DNA from: Phycisphaeraceae bacterium
GTDB taxonomy: Bacteria > Planctomycetota > Phycisphaerae > Phycisphaerales > Phycisphaeraceae
Reading direction: 5' to 3'
NCBI GenBank assembly: GCA_002716625.1
Contig: PBAS01000057.1
Span: forward strand, 1 to 38,433
Length of the DNA: 38,433 nt
The notes under the pieces are model-generated. The model ran no database searches. It worked only from the letters and a program-made list of their open reading frames with translations, and was not told where the DNA came from. The position numbers and the translations under genes were made by a program. Of this stretch, positions 16,074-25,502 are shown piece after piece. Position 1 is the stretch's first letter, and the number at the start of each line of letters is the position of its first letter.

Positions 16074-19000
16074 ATGTTTGGTTGGATGAGTTGGCTGCGT
16101 TTTTATAAACCACGGCTTCTGGCCTCGGCAGTAATGGCCTTGCTTTTATTACTGGCTTCGCCTGCTGGGGCACTCAATATCGTACTTGACTTCAACGCGG
16201 AGGATACCGATAGCCCAACTTTTGACTCGACCGGTGCATTGTTGGTGCCCATCATGCAAGCCGCCGCCGCTTACTGGGAGGACATCATTCATGACACAGG
16301 TACACTTGACATCGAGTACTACTACGATGATTTGTCTGGTAGCACGCTCGCCACTCACAATAACCAAGGTACCAGTGACGGCAAACCAACTGAAGCCAAG
16401 ATTCGATTTGACACCCAGAAAGACGGTGTAGAGCGAAACTGGTTTTTCGATCCAACTCCGACCAACCACAGTGAGTACGATCTGCAACAGACACTCTTCC
16501 GTGATCTTGATTCAGGGGATCAGTCTGATTGGTTTAGTGGATCACCACCTGATCTATTGGAAGTGGGTTATCGCGGCGGTTTGTCTGAAACCGCACCCGC
16601 GGCAGCGATCGATGCTTACGACCTCCTCAGCTCCGCCATTCACGAAATTGGCCACGCGGTTGGACTGACCAGTAATGTATCGAGTGGGGAATATGCGGAT
16701 GGTGATTACGACATTTCACCTGATCTGGTGGGTGGAGCCGTGATGGCTATCAAGGGTGATAGTCACCTTGATTCACGCATTTCACTTATGTGTTCTGGTT
16801 GTGGTAACGAAGAACTGCGACGCATGCCATCGGCCACGGACATCTTTGCTGTTGCTACCGGATCCGATTGGACCAGCATTGACCTGCCCCGGCAAGACTT
16901 CATGACCGGCAGCGACTGGAACACGGACAGTAATTGGGAAGGGAACCAAGTTCCCGGGTCTGCGGATGATGCATGGGTTCGCCATGGAGACAATGTGAAC
17001 CTTTCATCCAATGGTCGCGTGGAGAATCTTACGGTTGCCGAGGACAGCTATGTCTTCACCGGCAGTCATAGGCTTGCCGTGGATGACGAGTTGATAATTG
17101 GAGACGATGCGGGGACGGTCGGCGGGGTATCCGTTATGGATGCTGTGGGGGAACTGGATGCTGAAAGTATTACTGTTCGGGACAACGGATATATTTCACT
17201 ACTGAATGGTGGCCTGGTAGATGCTGAAATCATTTCCCTTGAAACGGGTGGTAACTTAAATGCTGCAGGTACTGTGGATGTTTCATCCAAGCTAAACAAC
17301 AACGGCACGATCACGGCCAGTGATGGTACGCTGACCCTCACTACCTCCAATACAGGTGGGGTGTTCAATCTGGACGGTTTTCTTTCATACGGGGGGATGT
17401 TGGGCGCCTTCACGGAACCGGGGAAGGTCAACGCAACTCTGGGTGATATCGTGGTGGATGGCGAGTTAACGGATGGTTTCAGCGGTACGATGACAGTTTC
17501 GTCTACACGCACGATCACCTTTCAGGATGATTGGGAACTGTCTTCTTTTTCATTGTCTACTTTTTCCACCGGGTTTCTCAATCTGACGGAAGGTACGGTG
17601 GCGGGGTCGGGCAAGATGACCGCCAAAGGGGTGATCAACGTTTTACCGGATACGGGAACCAGTATTTCGTATATCAATTCACCGATCGATTTTGTTTCAA
17701 CAGTATCGGTCAACGTGGAATCGGGTTCTGAACTGGAAACCAACGGTACCGCGACGGTGGAGGGCGGAACGTACAACATCAACGACGACGGCCTGCTCGA
17801 TTTTAATGGGATGCTTTCAATCGGCAGTGCAACTATTAACGATGTCGGCGCTGCGGGTACGGCTGATGTGCGGTTTGATGGTGTGACAACCTATACCGGT
17901 GGCACGATCGACACCACGGTCCCGCTGATGCAGTACGCCGACGCAACGGTCAATGGTGCCACAGTGATCAACGGGACGGTGGTCAACCTGGACGGTGCCG
18001 GTTCGACGATCGTTACGTTGAATGAGGAGTTGGTCATTAATGCAGACAAGTTGGATAGTTCCAGCAATAAGTTTGATGGAATGCTGAACATCAACAACCC
18101 GGGACACTTGACGGTCAACACGCCGGATGGATCCTGGACAATGGCCGGGACGATGAACCTGGACCAGAACGGCCAATCCAACACATACCTCGTGCGGGGT
18201 GATGACGTCAATATCAGCGGTCAAGTGACGGTAACTGGGGCGACGGCGATGAAGGCTGCGGCTCACATCTCCGGGACCGTGACCTTGGGTGATGCAGGTG
18301 ACCTGTTGCAACTTGACGGTGTTGGCAACACGCTCACCGGTGGCGAGATTGCCGGTCCGGGCACGCTGGTAACCGGCGGCAAGGATTTGACCGGATACGG
18401 CACGATCAGCACGGACATTCAGTTTGGTGGTTTTGCGGCCAACCTTTTTGCGTACGGGGGGGTGCTATCGGTATCCGGTGAAATCCTCGAGGTGGTGCAC
18501 ATTGGTACCGCCAGCAGTAGCGGCACACTGGACATGGTCAATGCATGGAACACGGATACCGCTGATGAACTACGGCTCAACGGTGGTGAGGTCACCGGCA
18601 GCAGTATCACCAACGACGGCACCACGATCGGACACGGCTTGGTAACCAGTTCGTCGTTTGTCAACAACTCGATACTAACCGCCGATGGCGGCACGCTCGT
18701 GATGGATACGGACAGCTATCCGGATTTGGATGGTACCACCGAAACCGGCATTGTGAATGCATTACAGGGAAGTATCGAGGTACTTCCTTCCAACACCTCC
18801 CGGTTTCATTTCGATGGTACGTTGAACGTAGGTGCGGGTCATACATTTCGTTCGGATGCGAGGGGGTTGACGAACTCGGGTGTTGTGAACTTGACCAACG
18901 CAACAATTTCAACAGCGACATTGAGACACCAGGATCAGTTGAACGTGTTTTCTGGTGGAACATCTCGCTTAGAGTCGCCGACCATTGAGTTTCGATCGGG

Positions 19001-19781
19001 TAGTACCAGTGCGGTTGACGATGATCTGGAGGTTATGGGTGATACCGACATCTTCTCCGGAGCGCTGCTGACCGGAAGCGGTCGCCTGGTGGTTCCTGCT
19101 GGTTCGCTTCTTACTTTACTGGATGGTGCTGCGGTTGAAATCGAGATAGAAAACAATGGACAGATGTCAGTGGGTTCATCACCCGGTGCGGCCACGATCG
19201 AGGCATTGACGCAGACCGGCGATGGCCAGTTGGGGATCGAACTGGCCGGAACCGTACTGGGGATTGGGTATGACCATTTGGATGTTATCAATACCGCCAC
19301 GTTGGCTGGCACGCTCGATGTCAACTTGATTGACGGCTTTTATCCGGCACAAGGTGACAAGTTCTCCATCCTTACGGCGGGCATGCGTAATGGCGAGTTA
19401 GATGCCATTGATGGTATACAAATCGCAGCCGATCTGACGCTGGCACCGCTTTACGATTACGAGGATTTGATTGGCCTGGTCCTTATTGCGGCCCTTCCCG
19501 GTGATGCGAACTTCGATGGGATCGTGGACGTGGCAGATCTTGGGATTGTCGGTGCAAACTTCAATGCTGCTGACATGCAGTGGGACACGGGCGACTTTAA
19601 TCTCGACGGTATGACAGATGTGGCTGACCTTGGCATCCTCGGTGCCAACTGGAGCAATGGCGGCAGTCTGTCAAGTGCACAGGGACTTGAAGCTGCGGGG
19701 TTGACTGCCTTGGTACCTGAACCTGCAACCCTGTCCCTGTTTTTAATGAGTGTGCTGATGGTCGGCCACCGGTGGCGGTAG
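16074..19781 (+). CDS. Zinc-metalloprotease-like / beta-repeat surface protein with dockerin repeats and PEP-CTERM tail
   Basis: This is a 1235-residue exported protein. The signal peptide ends ALLLLLASPAGA. Residues about 40-270 form a metalloprotease-like domain with the zinc motif HEIGHAVGLTS at 190-200, where the usual third ligand of HExxHxxGxxH is Ser. A later HLDSRISLMCSG could supply another His and the Met-turn. From about residue 280 (GSDWNTDSNWEGNQVPGS) the protein is made of beta-helix-like repeats of the T5SS/PEP-CTERM-associated kind, rich in G, T, N and D, up to about 1130. Two dockerin loops (19497-19656), PEPAT (19716-19730), a hydrophobic span and GHRWR follow. The ATG at 16074 lies eight bases after AGAGGG; a GTG at 16068 is too close. 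The following glycosidase gene begins 47 bases later. Confidence 0.85.
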   Translation: MFGWMSWLRFYKPRLLASAVMALLLLLASPAGALNIVLDFNAEDTDSPTFDSTGALLVPIMQAAAAYWEDIIHDTGTLDIEYYYDDLSGSTLATHNNQGTSDGKPTEAKIRFDTQKDGVERNWFFDPTPTNHSEYDLQQTLFRDLDSGDQSDWFSGSPPDLLEVGYRGGLSETAPAAAIDAYDLLSSAIHEIGHAVGLTSNVSSGEYADGDYDISPDLVGGAVMAIKGDSHLDSRISLMCSGCGNEELRRMPSATDIFAVATGSDWTSIDLPRQDFMTGSDWNTDSNWEGNQVPGSADDAWVRHGDNVNLSSNGRVENLTVAEDSYVFTGSHRLAVDDELIIGDDAGTVGGVSVMDAVGELDAESITVRDNGYISLLNGGLVDAEIISLETGGNLNAAGTVDVSSKLNNNGTITASDGTLTLTTSNTGGVFNLDGFLSYGGMLGAFTEPGKVNATLGDIVVDGELTDGFSGTMTVSSTRTITFQDDWELSSFSLSTFSTGFLNLTEGTVAGSGKMTAKGVINVLPDTGTSISYINSPIDFVSTVSVNVESGSELETNGTATVEGGTYNINDDGLLDFNGMLSIGSATINDVGAAGTADVRFDGVTTYTGGTIDTTVPLMQYADATVNGATVINGTVVNLDGAGSTIVTLNEELVINADKLDSSSNKFDGMLNINNPGHLTVNTPDGSWTMAGTMNLDQNGQSNTYLVRGDDVNISGQVTVTGATAMKAAAHISGTVTLGDAGDLLQLDGVGNTLTGGEIAGPGTLVTGGKDLTGYGTISTDIQFGGFAANLFAYGGVLSVSGEILEVVHIGTASSSGTLDMVNAWNTDTADELRLNGGEVTGSSITNDGTTIGHGLVTSSSFVNNSILTADGGTLVMDTDSYPDLDGTTETGIVNALQGSIEVLPSNTSRFHFDGTLNVGAGHTFRSDARGLTNSGVVNLTNATISTATLRHQDQLNVFSGGTSRLESPTIEFRSGSTSAVDDDLEVMGDTDIFSGALLTGSGRLVVPAGSLLTLLDGAAVEIEIENNGQMSVGSSPGAATIEALTQTGDGQLGIELAGTVLGIGYDHLDVINTATLAGTLDVNLIDGFYPAQGDKFSILTAGMRNGELDAIDGIQIAADLTLAPLYDYEDLIGLVLIAALPGDANFDGIVDVADLGIVGANFNAADMQWDTGDFNLDGMTDVADLGILGANWSNGGSLSSAQGLEAAGLTALVPEPATLSLFLMSVLMVGHRWR

Positions 19782-19828
19782 TGGCTGGTAAGTCGATGCC
19801 TGATTGAAACTGGATTTATAAATCAACC

Positions 19829-21445
19829 ATGATGTCTAAACCTGTCACGTTCTTGATGGTATTGGCCTGTTGGGTGGGTGGAACTGCAGTTCCACTAATG
19901 GGGCAGACAGTTGTGACCCCCCTGTGGTCCGGGGGTACCAGCCGACCGATTCCTCCCGACCTGCTGGGTATCAACACTCGCGCCAAGGTAACCGATCTTT
20001 GGGAAAACCCTACTGACCAGGCCAACCTCAAGCGGCTGGCATTCGAACATCTCCGATTTCCCGGCGGAACAGTTGCAAACTATTACGACTGGACCACCGG
20101 TGACATGCTCACGCCGGATGAGCCTCATCCACACCACGGGACTAAAGCGGAAAACTATCGGATTGAACAATTGCTTGAGGCTCATCAAGCAACGGGAGTT
20201 GAACCAATCTTTGCCCTCAACCTGGTAACCAGTCATCGCATTGGCGGTTACCCATCGGCCTTGGAGAGTCAACTGGCCATGCTTGGGTACGCGCAACAGA
20301 TTGGGCTACCGGTCAACCGGGTTGAGTTGGGTAATGAACTGTACGCAGCGGTCTATGATCAGCAGTCGTTTGCATTGGAGGAAGTCAATATGCGGGGATT
20401 TCTCGATGCGGATGACTACTATGCCACTGCCAGTCACTGGGCGACACAGATCAAAATGGAATTTCCCACGGCCAAGATTGCCTTGGTCGACACGGTGGTT
20501 CGTTCAATTGATGTGACGAATCTGAATCGAAAATATTTCTGGAACCGTGACCTGAATGCGATCGACCTTTCGGCCTTTGATGCCATTACCCAGCACTATT
20601 ACACCGGAGCCGGATTACTCGATCCTCAGGATGTCAGTGGCTCATTGGCGGAAATCCAACAGCAGCAGTGGGATTTGTTTCTTGCCCCCAATGGACCGGA
20701 CAGGGTGATTGGTACCGCGTTTTCCTTCATGGATGATGTTGTGCAAAACACCGAACAAGCCGATGGAATACCCCTGTGGATTACCGAGTTCAATTTGATG
20801 GACAAGGTTGGACCGGTGGCACGCACTTGGACTCATGCGTTGTTTGCAGCCGCCATGCTTTACAAGATGTTCGATAACCCATCGGCCGAGTTGGTTTCAT
20901 CCCATAGTTTTAATGGTCACAAGTATGGCGCTGCTTTTTACGAAACTGATGAATTCCCCTACATGCAGATCGATCCAGGGTATTCATTAGCCACAACTCC
21001 CGGAGATCTTTCAGCCAACGGCCACTTCCTGGCGGTGGTCAATGGAGCCTTTTCTTCCATGACACAACTTGCACCACTCAACTTCGAGCAGAGGCCTGTA
21101 GTGGGTGCATTTGATGACGATGTGGCGGACCATCCGGCCCTGGTCGGCTACCTGCTGCAAAATAATCGTAACCAAAGAATGCTCTTGACAAATTTTTCTG
21201 CCCAGGAACTGGTTCTCAATCTGGCCACCATGGCTGGCGTGTGGCAACAAGCGATGATTTTGACCGCCGATCCCCGCCAGCACATCCTCGAAGAGGATGA
21301 CCTGGCTCGAACCCAGCTTACAGTTGGCAGTCAACTTACCCTGCCCGCCTATTCCCTGGCAGTTGTTACGGTTCCTGAACCGACAACCCTGTCTCTTCTT
21401 GTAATCAGTACGTTGTTGGTTGGACGCAGGTGGCTGTTCTTTTGA
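19829..21445 (+). CDS. Clan GH-A-like glycosidase with PEP-CTERM tail
   Basis: This 538-residue exported protein has the signal MSKPVTFLMVLACWVGGTAV. The TIM-barrel domain (about 30-420) contains HLRFPGGTVANYYDW, the acid/base motif NRVELGNELY (E170) and the nucleophile motif PLWITEFNL (E320). This pair at strands 4 and 7 defines retaining clan GH-A enzymes and resembles GH39, GH51 and GH79 families. DAITQHYYTG and SHSFNGHKYG are further active-site-like blocks. A beta domain follows, then PEPTT (21374-21388), a hydrophobic span and GRRWLFF. Unlike its relatives here it has no dockerin repeats. It lies 47 bases after the metalloprotease gene, so cotranscription is likely. No strong ribosome binding site distinguishes the ATGs at 19829 and 19832. 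The substrate is unknown. Confidence 0.86.
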   Translation: MMSKPVTFLMVLACWVGGTAVPLMGQTVVTPLWSGGTSRPIPPDLLGINTRAKVTDLWENPTDQANLKRLAFEHLRFPGGTVANYYDWTTGDMLTPDEPHPHHGTKAENYRIEQLLEAHQATGVEPIFALNLVTSHRIGGYPSALESQLAMLGYAQQIGLPVNRVELGNELYAAVYDQQSFALEEVNMRGFLDADDYYATASHWATQIKMEFPTAKIALVDTVVRSIDVTNLNRKYFWNRDLNAIDLSAFDAITQHYYTGAGLLDPQDVSGSLAEIQQQQWDLFLAPNGPDRVIGTAFSFMDDVVQNTEQADGIPLWITEFNLMDKVGPVARTWTHALFAAAMLYKMFDNPSAELVSSHSFNGHKYGAAFYETDEFPYMQIDPGYSLATTPGDLSANGHFLAVVNGAFSSMTQLAPLNFEQRPVVGAFDDDVADHPALVGYLLQNNRNQRMLLTNFSAQELVLNLATMAGVWQQAMILTADPRQHILEEDDLARTQLTVGSQLTLPAYSLAVVTVPEPTTLSLLVISTLLVGRRWLFF

Positions 21446-21511
21446 TTGCATAATCACCTGCTTGGGCCGCCATGGTTTCCACCTTACTTAAATGAAAGTG
21501 GTTGGGTGTCA

Positions 21512-22621
21512 TCAGAATATCGTGCACTCAATGTGGGTTTGTGGGCGTTCTTTAGAGCACCAGAAATAGACCGCCACGCACTTGCCGTCTGGACGCTGGA
21601 ATAGTCTAACGTAACCCAGATCGGCCATGCCGTTGACGGATTGGAACTCTTCACGGATGACATGGCGGACACTCCATGTCTGCCCGTCATCTTCGCTGAA
21701 CCGAGCGGCGATACACTCCCCTCCGTTACTTCGGTCTCCATAGCAACAGCAGAGCCGACCGTCAGCTAGCAATACGAGTGCCGGTGGGTTCCCGTTGTGG
21801 TAGGCGCCGGTCCATTTCACCTCGGTGTTCTCAACTTTTGAAAGATAGCTCCATGACAACCCGTTGTCCTCACTCTGGTAGCAGTCGATCCAGTGATTCC
21901 ATGGAGATTTCCGCCGAAGCGCGGCGATGATCTTGGTTTTAGAGATTCTGACTGGTTGGGGCATGACACCGCGGCACGGATCGTCCCAGGGTACAATCCA
22001 TGACACAAATGAAAACGTCTTGCCACCATCATCGCTGCGGACGAGAAAGCTCTTTTCTACCAGCGAAATCTGAAGATCACGACCAGAGGGGTCTGTGCGG
22101 ATTCGAGCTGATAGGAACAAGTACAGTTCATTTGAATCTCCCACGAGATATGCCGTCCTGCCGGTAAACTCCTTGCCCGCCAGTTCGGGATGATCCAGTA
22201 GGTCACCGAAATCAAAGGGACCATTCCACGCTGCGCCGCGGTCATCACTGTAGAACCAGTGCGCACCTTCATTCCCGTGATAACCATTTCCCACAACACG
22301 CATGACAAAACCGGGGCCAGAAAAATTCACGTTCCCTTCAGGCGGTTTGGGGACCAGTAACTGGCCTACATAGTTTTCCGGCCGCCACTCGTTCCATGTT
22401 TCGCCACCGTCATGGCTGCGGGACAACCAGGACTCAAATGGGCGGTCTTCCCGGCACTGATGTCCAGGGTTGACCCCTTGGAATGTACCACGGATGAATC
22501 CAACCAGCAGTTCGTTACCCCACTGCCAACTGGGTCCGTTATCACCATTAACTGCGGGAATTGCAGCCCAGGCGTCCTCGTGGTAGTAGACCACCGAGTG
22601 TGTTGGCAATTCAATTGTCAT
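21512..22621 (-). CDS. Sialidase-like Asp-box (BNR repeat) protein, copy A
   Basis: This is a 369-residue six-bladed-propeller protein with five Asp-box (S-x-D-x-G-x-T/S-W/F) repeats: SRSHDGGETW, SDDRGAAW, SDDGGKTF, SEDNGLSW and SEDDGQTW. The family hydrolyses sialic acid or related acidic sugars, but many members are non-sialidases. The FRIP/YRIP arginine motif of true sialidases is not obvious near the N-terminus, so the activity is uncertain. No signal peptide is present, which points to the cytoplasm. AGGAG ten bases before the ATG at 22621 supports the start. It is very similar to the gene at 31583 (shared RTDPSGRDLQISLVEK, FSFVSW and VPWDDPCR). It is convergent with the GH-A-like gene 66 bases away. 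Confidence 0.88.
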   Translation of the reverse strand: MTIELPTHSVVYYHEDAWAAIPAVNGDNGPSWQWGNELLVGFIRGTFQGVNPGHQCREDRPFESWLSRSHDGGETWNEWRPENYVGQLLVPKPPEGNVNFSGPGFVMRVVGNGYHGNEGAHWFYSDDRGAAWNGPFDFGDLLDHPELAGKEFTGRTAYLVGDSNELYLFLSARIRTDPSGRDLQISLVEKSFLVRSDDGGKTFSFVSWIVPWDDPCRGVMPQPVRISKTKIIAALRRKSPWNHWIDCYQSEDNGLSWSYLSKVENTEVKWTGAYHNGNPPALVLLADGRLCCCYGDRSNGGECIAARFSEDDGQTWSVRHVIREEFQSVNGMADLGYVRLFQRPDGKCVAVYFWCSKERPQTHIECTIF

Positions 22622-22885
22622 TACATATTGCTCCTGCTGAATTAGAGATTGCCCATGGGGTTTAGGGTTGAGGATCAGGCCCGTACCGTCAATGCAAATT
22701 TAATCAGTGATCATCCGTAAAACAACTTTGTGTCTTTTCTCAAGTGGCCGTCAATGCTTGTGATGGGTGATGTTATTACCGGGGCAAACCTGCATCAGGA
22801 TATATTTGTATTAAGGAGAAAAATAAATTAACGTTTCTTTCAAGATATAATTCAGTTATAAATTAGATAGTTCAAGTAATTTTTT

Positions 22886-24247
22886 ATGTCCACTCCGATC
22901 CCCATAGAACCCGAATCTGCCTTTAGCGGTCCTTACCCGCCGGCTCATACACCCAAATTCATAACGCCCGACCTTGATCCACCCGGTGCTGATCAGTTGG
23001 GACTTACCCCCCAGGAGATCAGCCAGTTTCGTGAACTGGGTTTCATCATTAAAAGAGGTTTGATCCCGCCACATCTGTTTCGTGATGTGATGGATCTTTG
23101 GTGGCAGCAGCCGCCTGTCGTGTCGGCGAAGATGAAACCCGATGACCCGGCGACCTGGGTGGCACCGGGCAGGCATTGGCCGAAGGATAACCGCTGGGGG
23201 CTGGCGGATAACTGGATGGGGCAAGGCCCCTGGCCAGCGGCGGCGGATCCGCGGCCTGGAGCTGATATTGGAGAGCGGGTGGGCCGGTTGGCTCATAAAT
23301 TAAGTATTTCCTCATCGGATGCAGGTGGTGGTAATGATGCTTGGCGCTGGCATGGTGCTGGACATGATCCGGCATTAGTTGACGTGACTTCTGGGCACCG
23401 AAATATGCTTCACATGGTTGAGTTGCTGTTGGGTGGCCCGGTGAAGTTGCCACATCGTCATCGAGGTATTTATTCCATTTTCCCTGCAGATGAAAACGTG
23501 GGGCCAAGTGAATTGGCCACGCATATGGATGCGAATGTGACCGAGCTGATGGCGGTGACTTACCTGGAGGATGTTGGCCCGCAGGCAGGAGGGTTCACGG
23601 TCTACCCGGCTTCAGCCCATGCGTTGTATCACACCTCCGAGCAGGCGCTGAACTGGGTGCCCACCAAGCGGTCGAAGGCGGCTTACGGTGACATCATGGC
23701 GAACGTGCAACCCGTTGAGTTTATTGGCAAGGCCGGTGATGTCATGTTCTGTCATGGCTGGACGATGCATTCACGCGGTATCCATGACAGTGATCGTATT
23801 CGTATTGCGACGATTCATGATTTCAACAGGGTCAAGCAGCGCGGTCATGTGCTTTGGACTGCAGCCGGGAAGCATGGCGGTCCCCGCGTTCACTGTGATA
23901 TGGATGGCATCTTTAACTTCCCAACGGATACCGATGACGATCCTGCTGATGGCATGCGTGAGGTAACGGCCAAGTGGATTTTGGACGTCAATGAATTTTC
24001 GCATTCCAGGCAACCGCCACGGGATGACATCTTTGCCGAATGGAACATTGGCCAATATCCAGTAGAAGGTAACGTGATTGCCGAGCCGTCCTGGTGGGAG
24101 AAATATAATCTGCCCATGTTACCTACGGGTGATGTTCCACGCGGTGGTGGCGGCACGCCGGCAGTTCCGTTGTCTGACATTGCCGGTTATGAAGGTGATG
24201 GCCGTTGGCAGGTGGTGTCACGGGCAAATGATTGGATGGCTGGCTAG
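22886..24247 (+). CDS. PhyH-family Fe(II)/2-oxoglutarate dioxygenase, long form
   Basis: This 453-residue protein is much longer than the 254-residue PhyH at 838. After a proline-rich leader, the family start appears as LTPQEISQFRELGFIIKRGL (about 40-60). The iron ligands are H213 and D215 in ATHMDANVTE, and the distal His is in WTMHSRGIHDSDRIR (H295), with Arg304 or 306 as the 2-oxoglutarate anchor. The C-terminal 100 residues (WILDVNEFSHSRQPP, then WWEKYNLPMLP) have no assigned role. No signal peptide is seen. The ATG at 22886 has no visible ribosome binding site and lies in a strongly A/T-rich stretch, so leaderless or weak initiation is possible. It is divergent from sialidase-like copy A. 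The substrate is unknown. Confidence 0.88.
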   Translation: MSTPIPIEPESAFSGPYPPAHTPKFITPDLDPPGADQLGLTPQEISQFRELGFIIKRGLIPPHLFRDVMDLWWQQPPVVSAKMKPDDPATWVAPGRHWPKDNRWGLADNWMGQGPWPAAADPRPGADIGERVGRLAHKLSISSSDAGGGNDAWRWHGAGHDPALVDVTSGHRNMLHMVELLLGGPVKLPHRHRGIYSIFPADENVGPSELATHMDANVTELMAVTYLEDVGPQAGGFTVYPASAHALYHTSEQALNWVPTKRSKAAYGDIMANVQPVEFIGKAGDVMFCHGWTMHSRGIHDSDRIRIATIHDFNRVKQRGHVLWTAAGKHGGPRVHCDMDGIFNFPTDTDDDPADGMREVTAKWILDVNEFSHSRQPPRDDIFAEWNIGQYPVEGNVIAEPSWWEKYNLPMLPTGDVPRGGGGTPAVPLSDIAGYEGDGRWQVVSRANDWMAG

Positions 24248-24313
24248 TCCTTCTTCACCGGTTCCTTCTATGCAAAATCCGTTAAACCTTTAGGTATGTG
24301 CTATCATAAGGGC

Positions 24314-24327
24314 CGCACCTCGGTGCG
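24314..24327 (+). terminator. Compact hairpin after the PhyH gene
   Basis: CGCAC-CTCG-GTGCG forms a five-pair stem with a tetraloop, followed by TGTTT and a weakly U-rich stretch. It could end transcripts from the 22886 gene or be part of the leader of the next gene. The T-run is poor. Confidence 0.3.
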
Positions 24328-24389
24328 TGTTTCAATACATTTTAATACAGTGGAGATAGGCCATCAATTTTTTTCATGTCAATGCCATT

Positions 24390-25457
24390 GTGAGTTTGCT
24401 GTCTCTTTGTATTGGTATTTCAACTCATGGTGCTGTAACGCTTGAGATGAGTCAGTTGAGTACTGGGGCTGGCGAGTTGCTGGAATTCACCAGTTCACCC
24501 AGTCTTTCCATTCCAGATAGGAAGCCGGAAATTCCGGCAAAAGATCAACTGGTAATTGATCACACCGGAAACATCAGTGCCCTCAATGTATATTTGGATA
24601 TCTCTCACACCTATATTGGAGATCTGGTGGTCAAGCTTGATCATATTGTCTACACGTTTCCATTACCAACAATGACATCCCTGTTGCTGCTTGATCGCCC
24701 GGGGATGTCCCATGACGCAGAATTCGGATGTGATTCAGACGATATAGATGTGTTACTTTCCGATACTGCAACTGCATACGCAAGTGACCAGTGTTCCATG
24801 GATCATCCGGCGATTAGGGGGGTCGCCCGTCCTGACCATCAGCTTTCCGCATTTAACGGGGAAGCCATTGGGGGTCTGTGGCGCCTAAGTGTTGCAGACC
24901 ATTCCGACGCTGATCAGGGGACACTCAATAACTGGCGCCTTGAACCAGTGCTGGTGTCCATTCCGCAAACACTTCCAGGTGATGCCAATGGTGACGGGGT
25001 TGTGGACGTCGCGGACCTTGGCATTGTGGGCGCCAACTTCAATGCCAATAACATGCAATGGGTCAGCGGAGATTTTACTGGAGACGGGCTTGTTGATGTT
25101 TCGGATCTGGGGATCTTGGGAGCCAACTGGGGTAATAGAGATCTCTCAGGTAAGCAGAGTATGCAGGCGCTGGTACTGAACGCAGTAGTTCCTGAACCTG
25201 CAACGGTGGAGGTTCCATTGCTCAGTGAAGTGGTTCCAGCCTCAAACACTTTTTTCAATAGCCCCGGTTTTTACGGGATAGGGGATAAGAATGCTCCTTT
25301 CAAATTAAAAACGATCGATTTTGTAAATATTGGCTCTGAGAAGGAGACTTGGGGAATTGGCAATTTATATTATGCGCAGGCTATTCCGGAGCCGGCCACA
25401 CTGTCATTGCTTGCCACAGGTCTGCTGCTGGTTGGTCGCAGACGGAAAATGAAATAA
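24390..25457 (+). CDS. P-domain surface protein with dockerin repeats and duplicated PEP motif
   Basis: This exported protein has at least 355 residues. The proprotein-convertase P-domain is visible as SALNVYLDISHTYIGDLVVK and GGLWRLSVADHSDADQGTLN, then LNNWRLEPV. Two dockerin loops (about 24978-25136; GDANGDGVVDVADLG, GDFTGDGLVDVSDLG) follow. A first PEPAT (25191-25205) is not followed by a membrane span. Sixty codons later a second PEPAT (25386-25400) leads to LSLLATGLLLVGRRRKMK, the working tail. The GTG at 24390 is the only standard in-frame start after the TAG at 24357, but it has no ribosome binding site and gives a signal without charge. An AUC at 24363, seven bases after GGAG, would give MNFFHVNAIVSLLSLCIG and is the better start biologically. 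P-domains usually accompany subtilisin-type proteases; no protease domain is present here. Confidence 0.82.
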   Translation: MSLLSLCIGISTHGAVTLEMSQLSTGAGELLEFTSSPSLSIPDRKPEIPAKDQLVIDHTGNISALNVYLDISHTYIGDLVVKLDHIVYTFPLPTMTSLLLLDRPGMSHDAEFGCDSDDIDVLLSDTATAYASDQCSMDHPAIRGVARPDHQLSAFNGEAIGGLWRLSVADHSDADQGTLNNWRLEPVLVSIPQTLPGDANGDGVVDVADLGIVGANFNANNMQWVSGDFTGDGLVDVSDLGILGANWGNRDLSGKQSMQALVLNAVVPEPATVEVPLLSEVVPASNTFFNSPGFYGIGDKNAPFKLKTIDFVNIGSEKETWGIGNLYYAQAIPEPATLSLLATGLLLVGRRRKMK

Positions 25458-25502
25458 CGCCGTTGTGTTCATGTGGAGAGGTATCAGAACTTTTGCCTAT
25501 TG

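Noticed and set aside
16149..19657. Several long minus-strand open frames inside the metalloprotease gene
   Set aside because: They are antisense to a gene with a good ribosome binding site, signal peptide and domains, and they are rich in S, P, T and V as expected of mirror frames of G/T/D-rich repeats.
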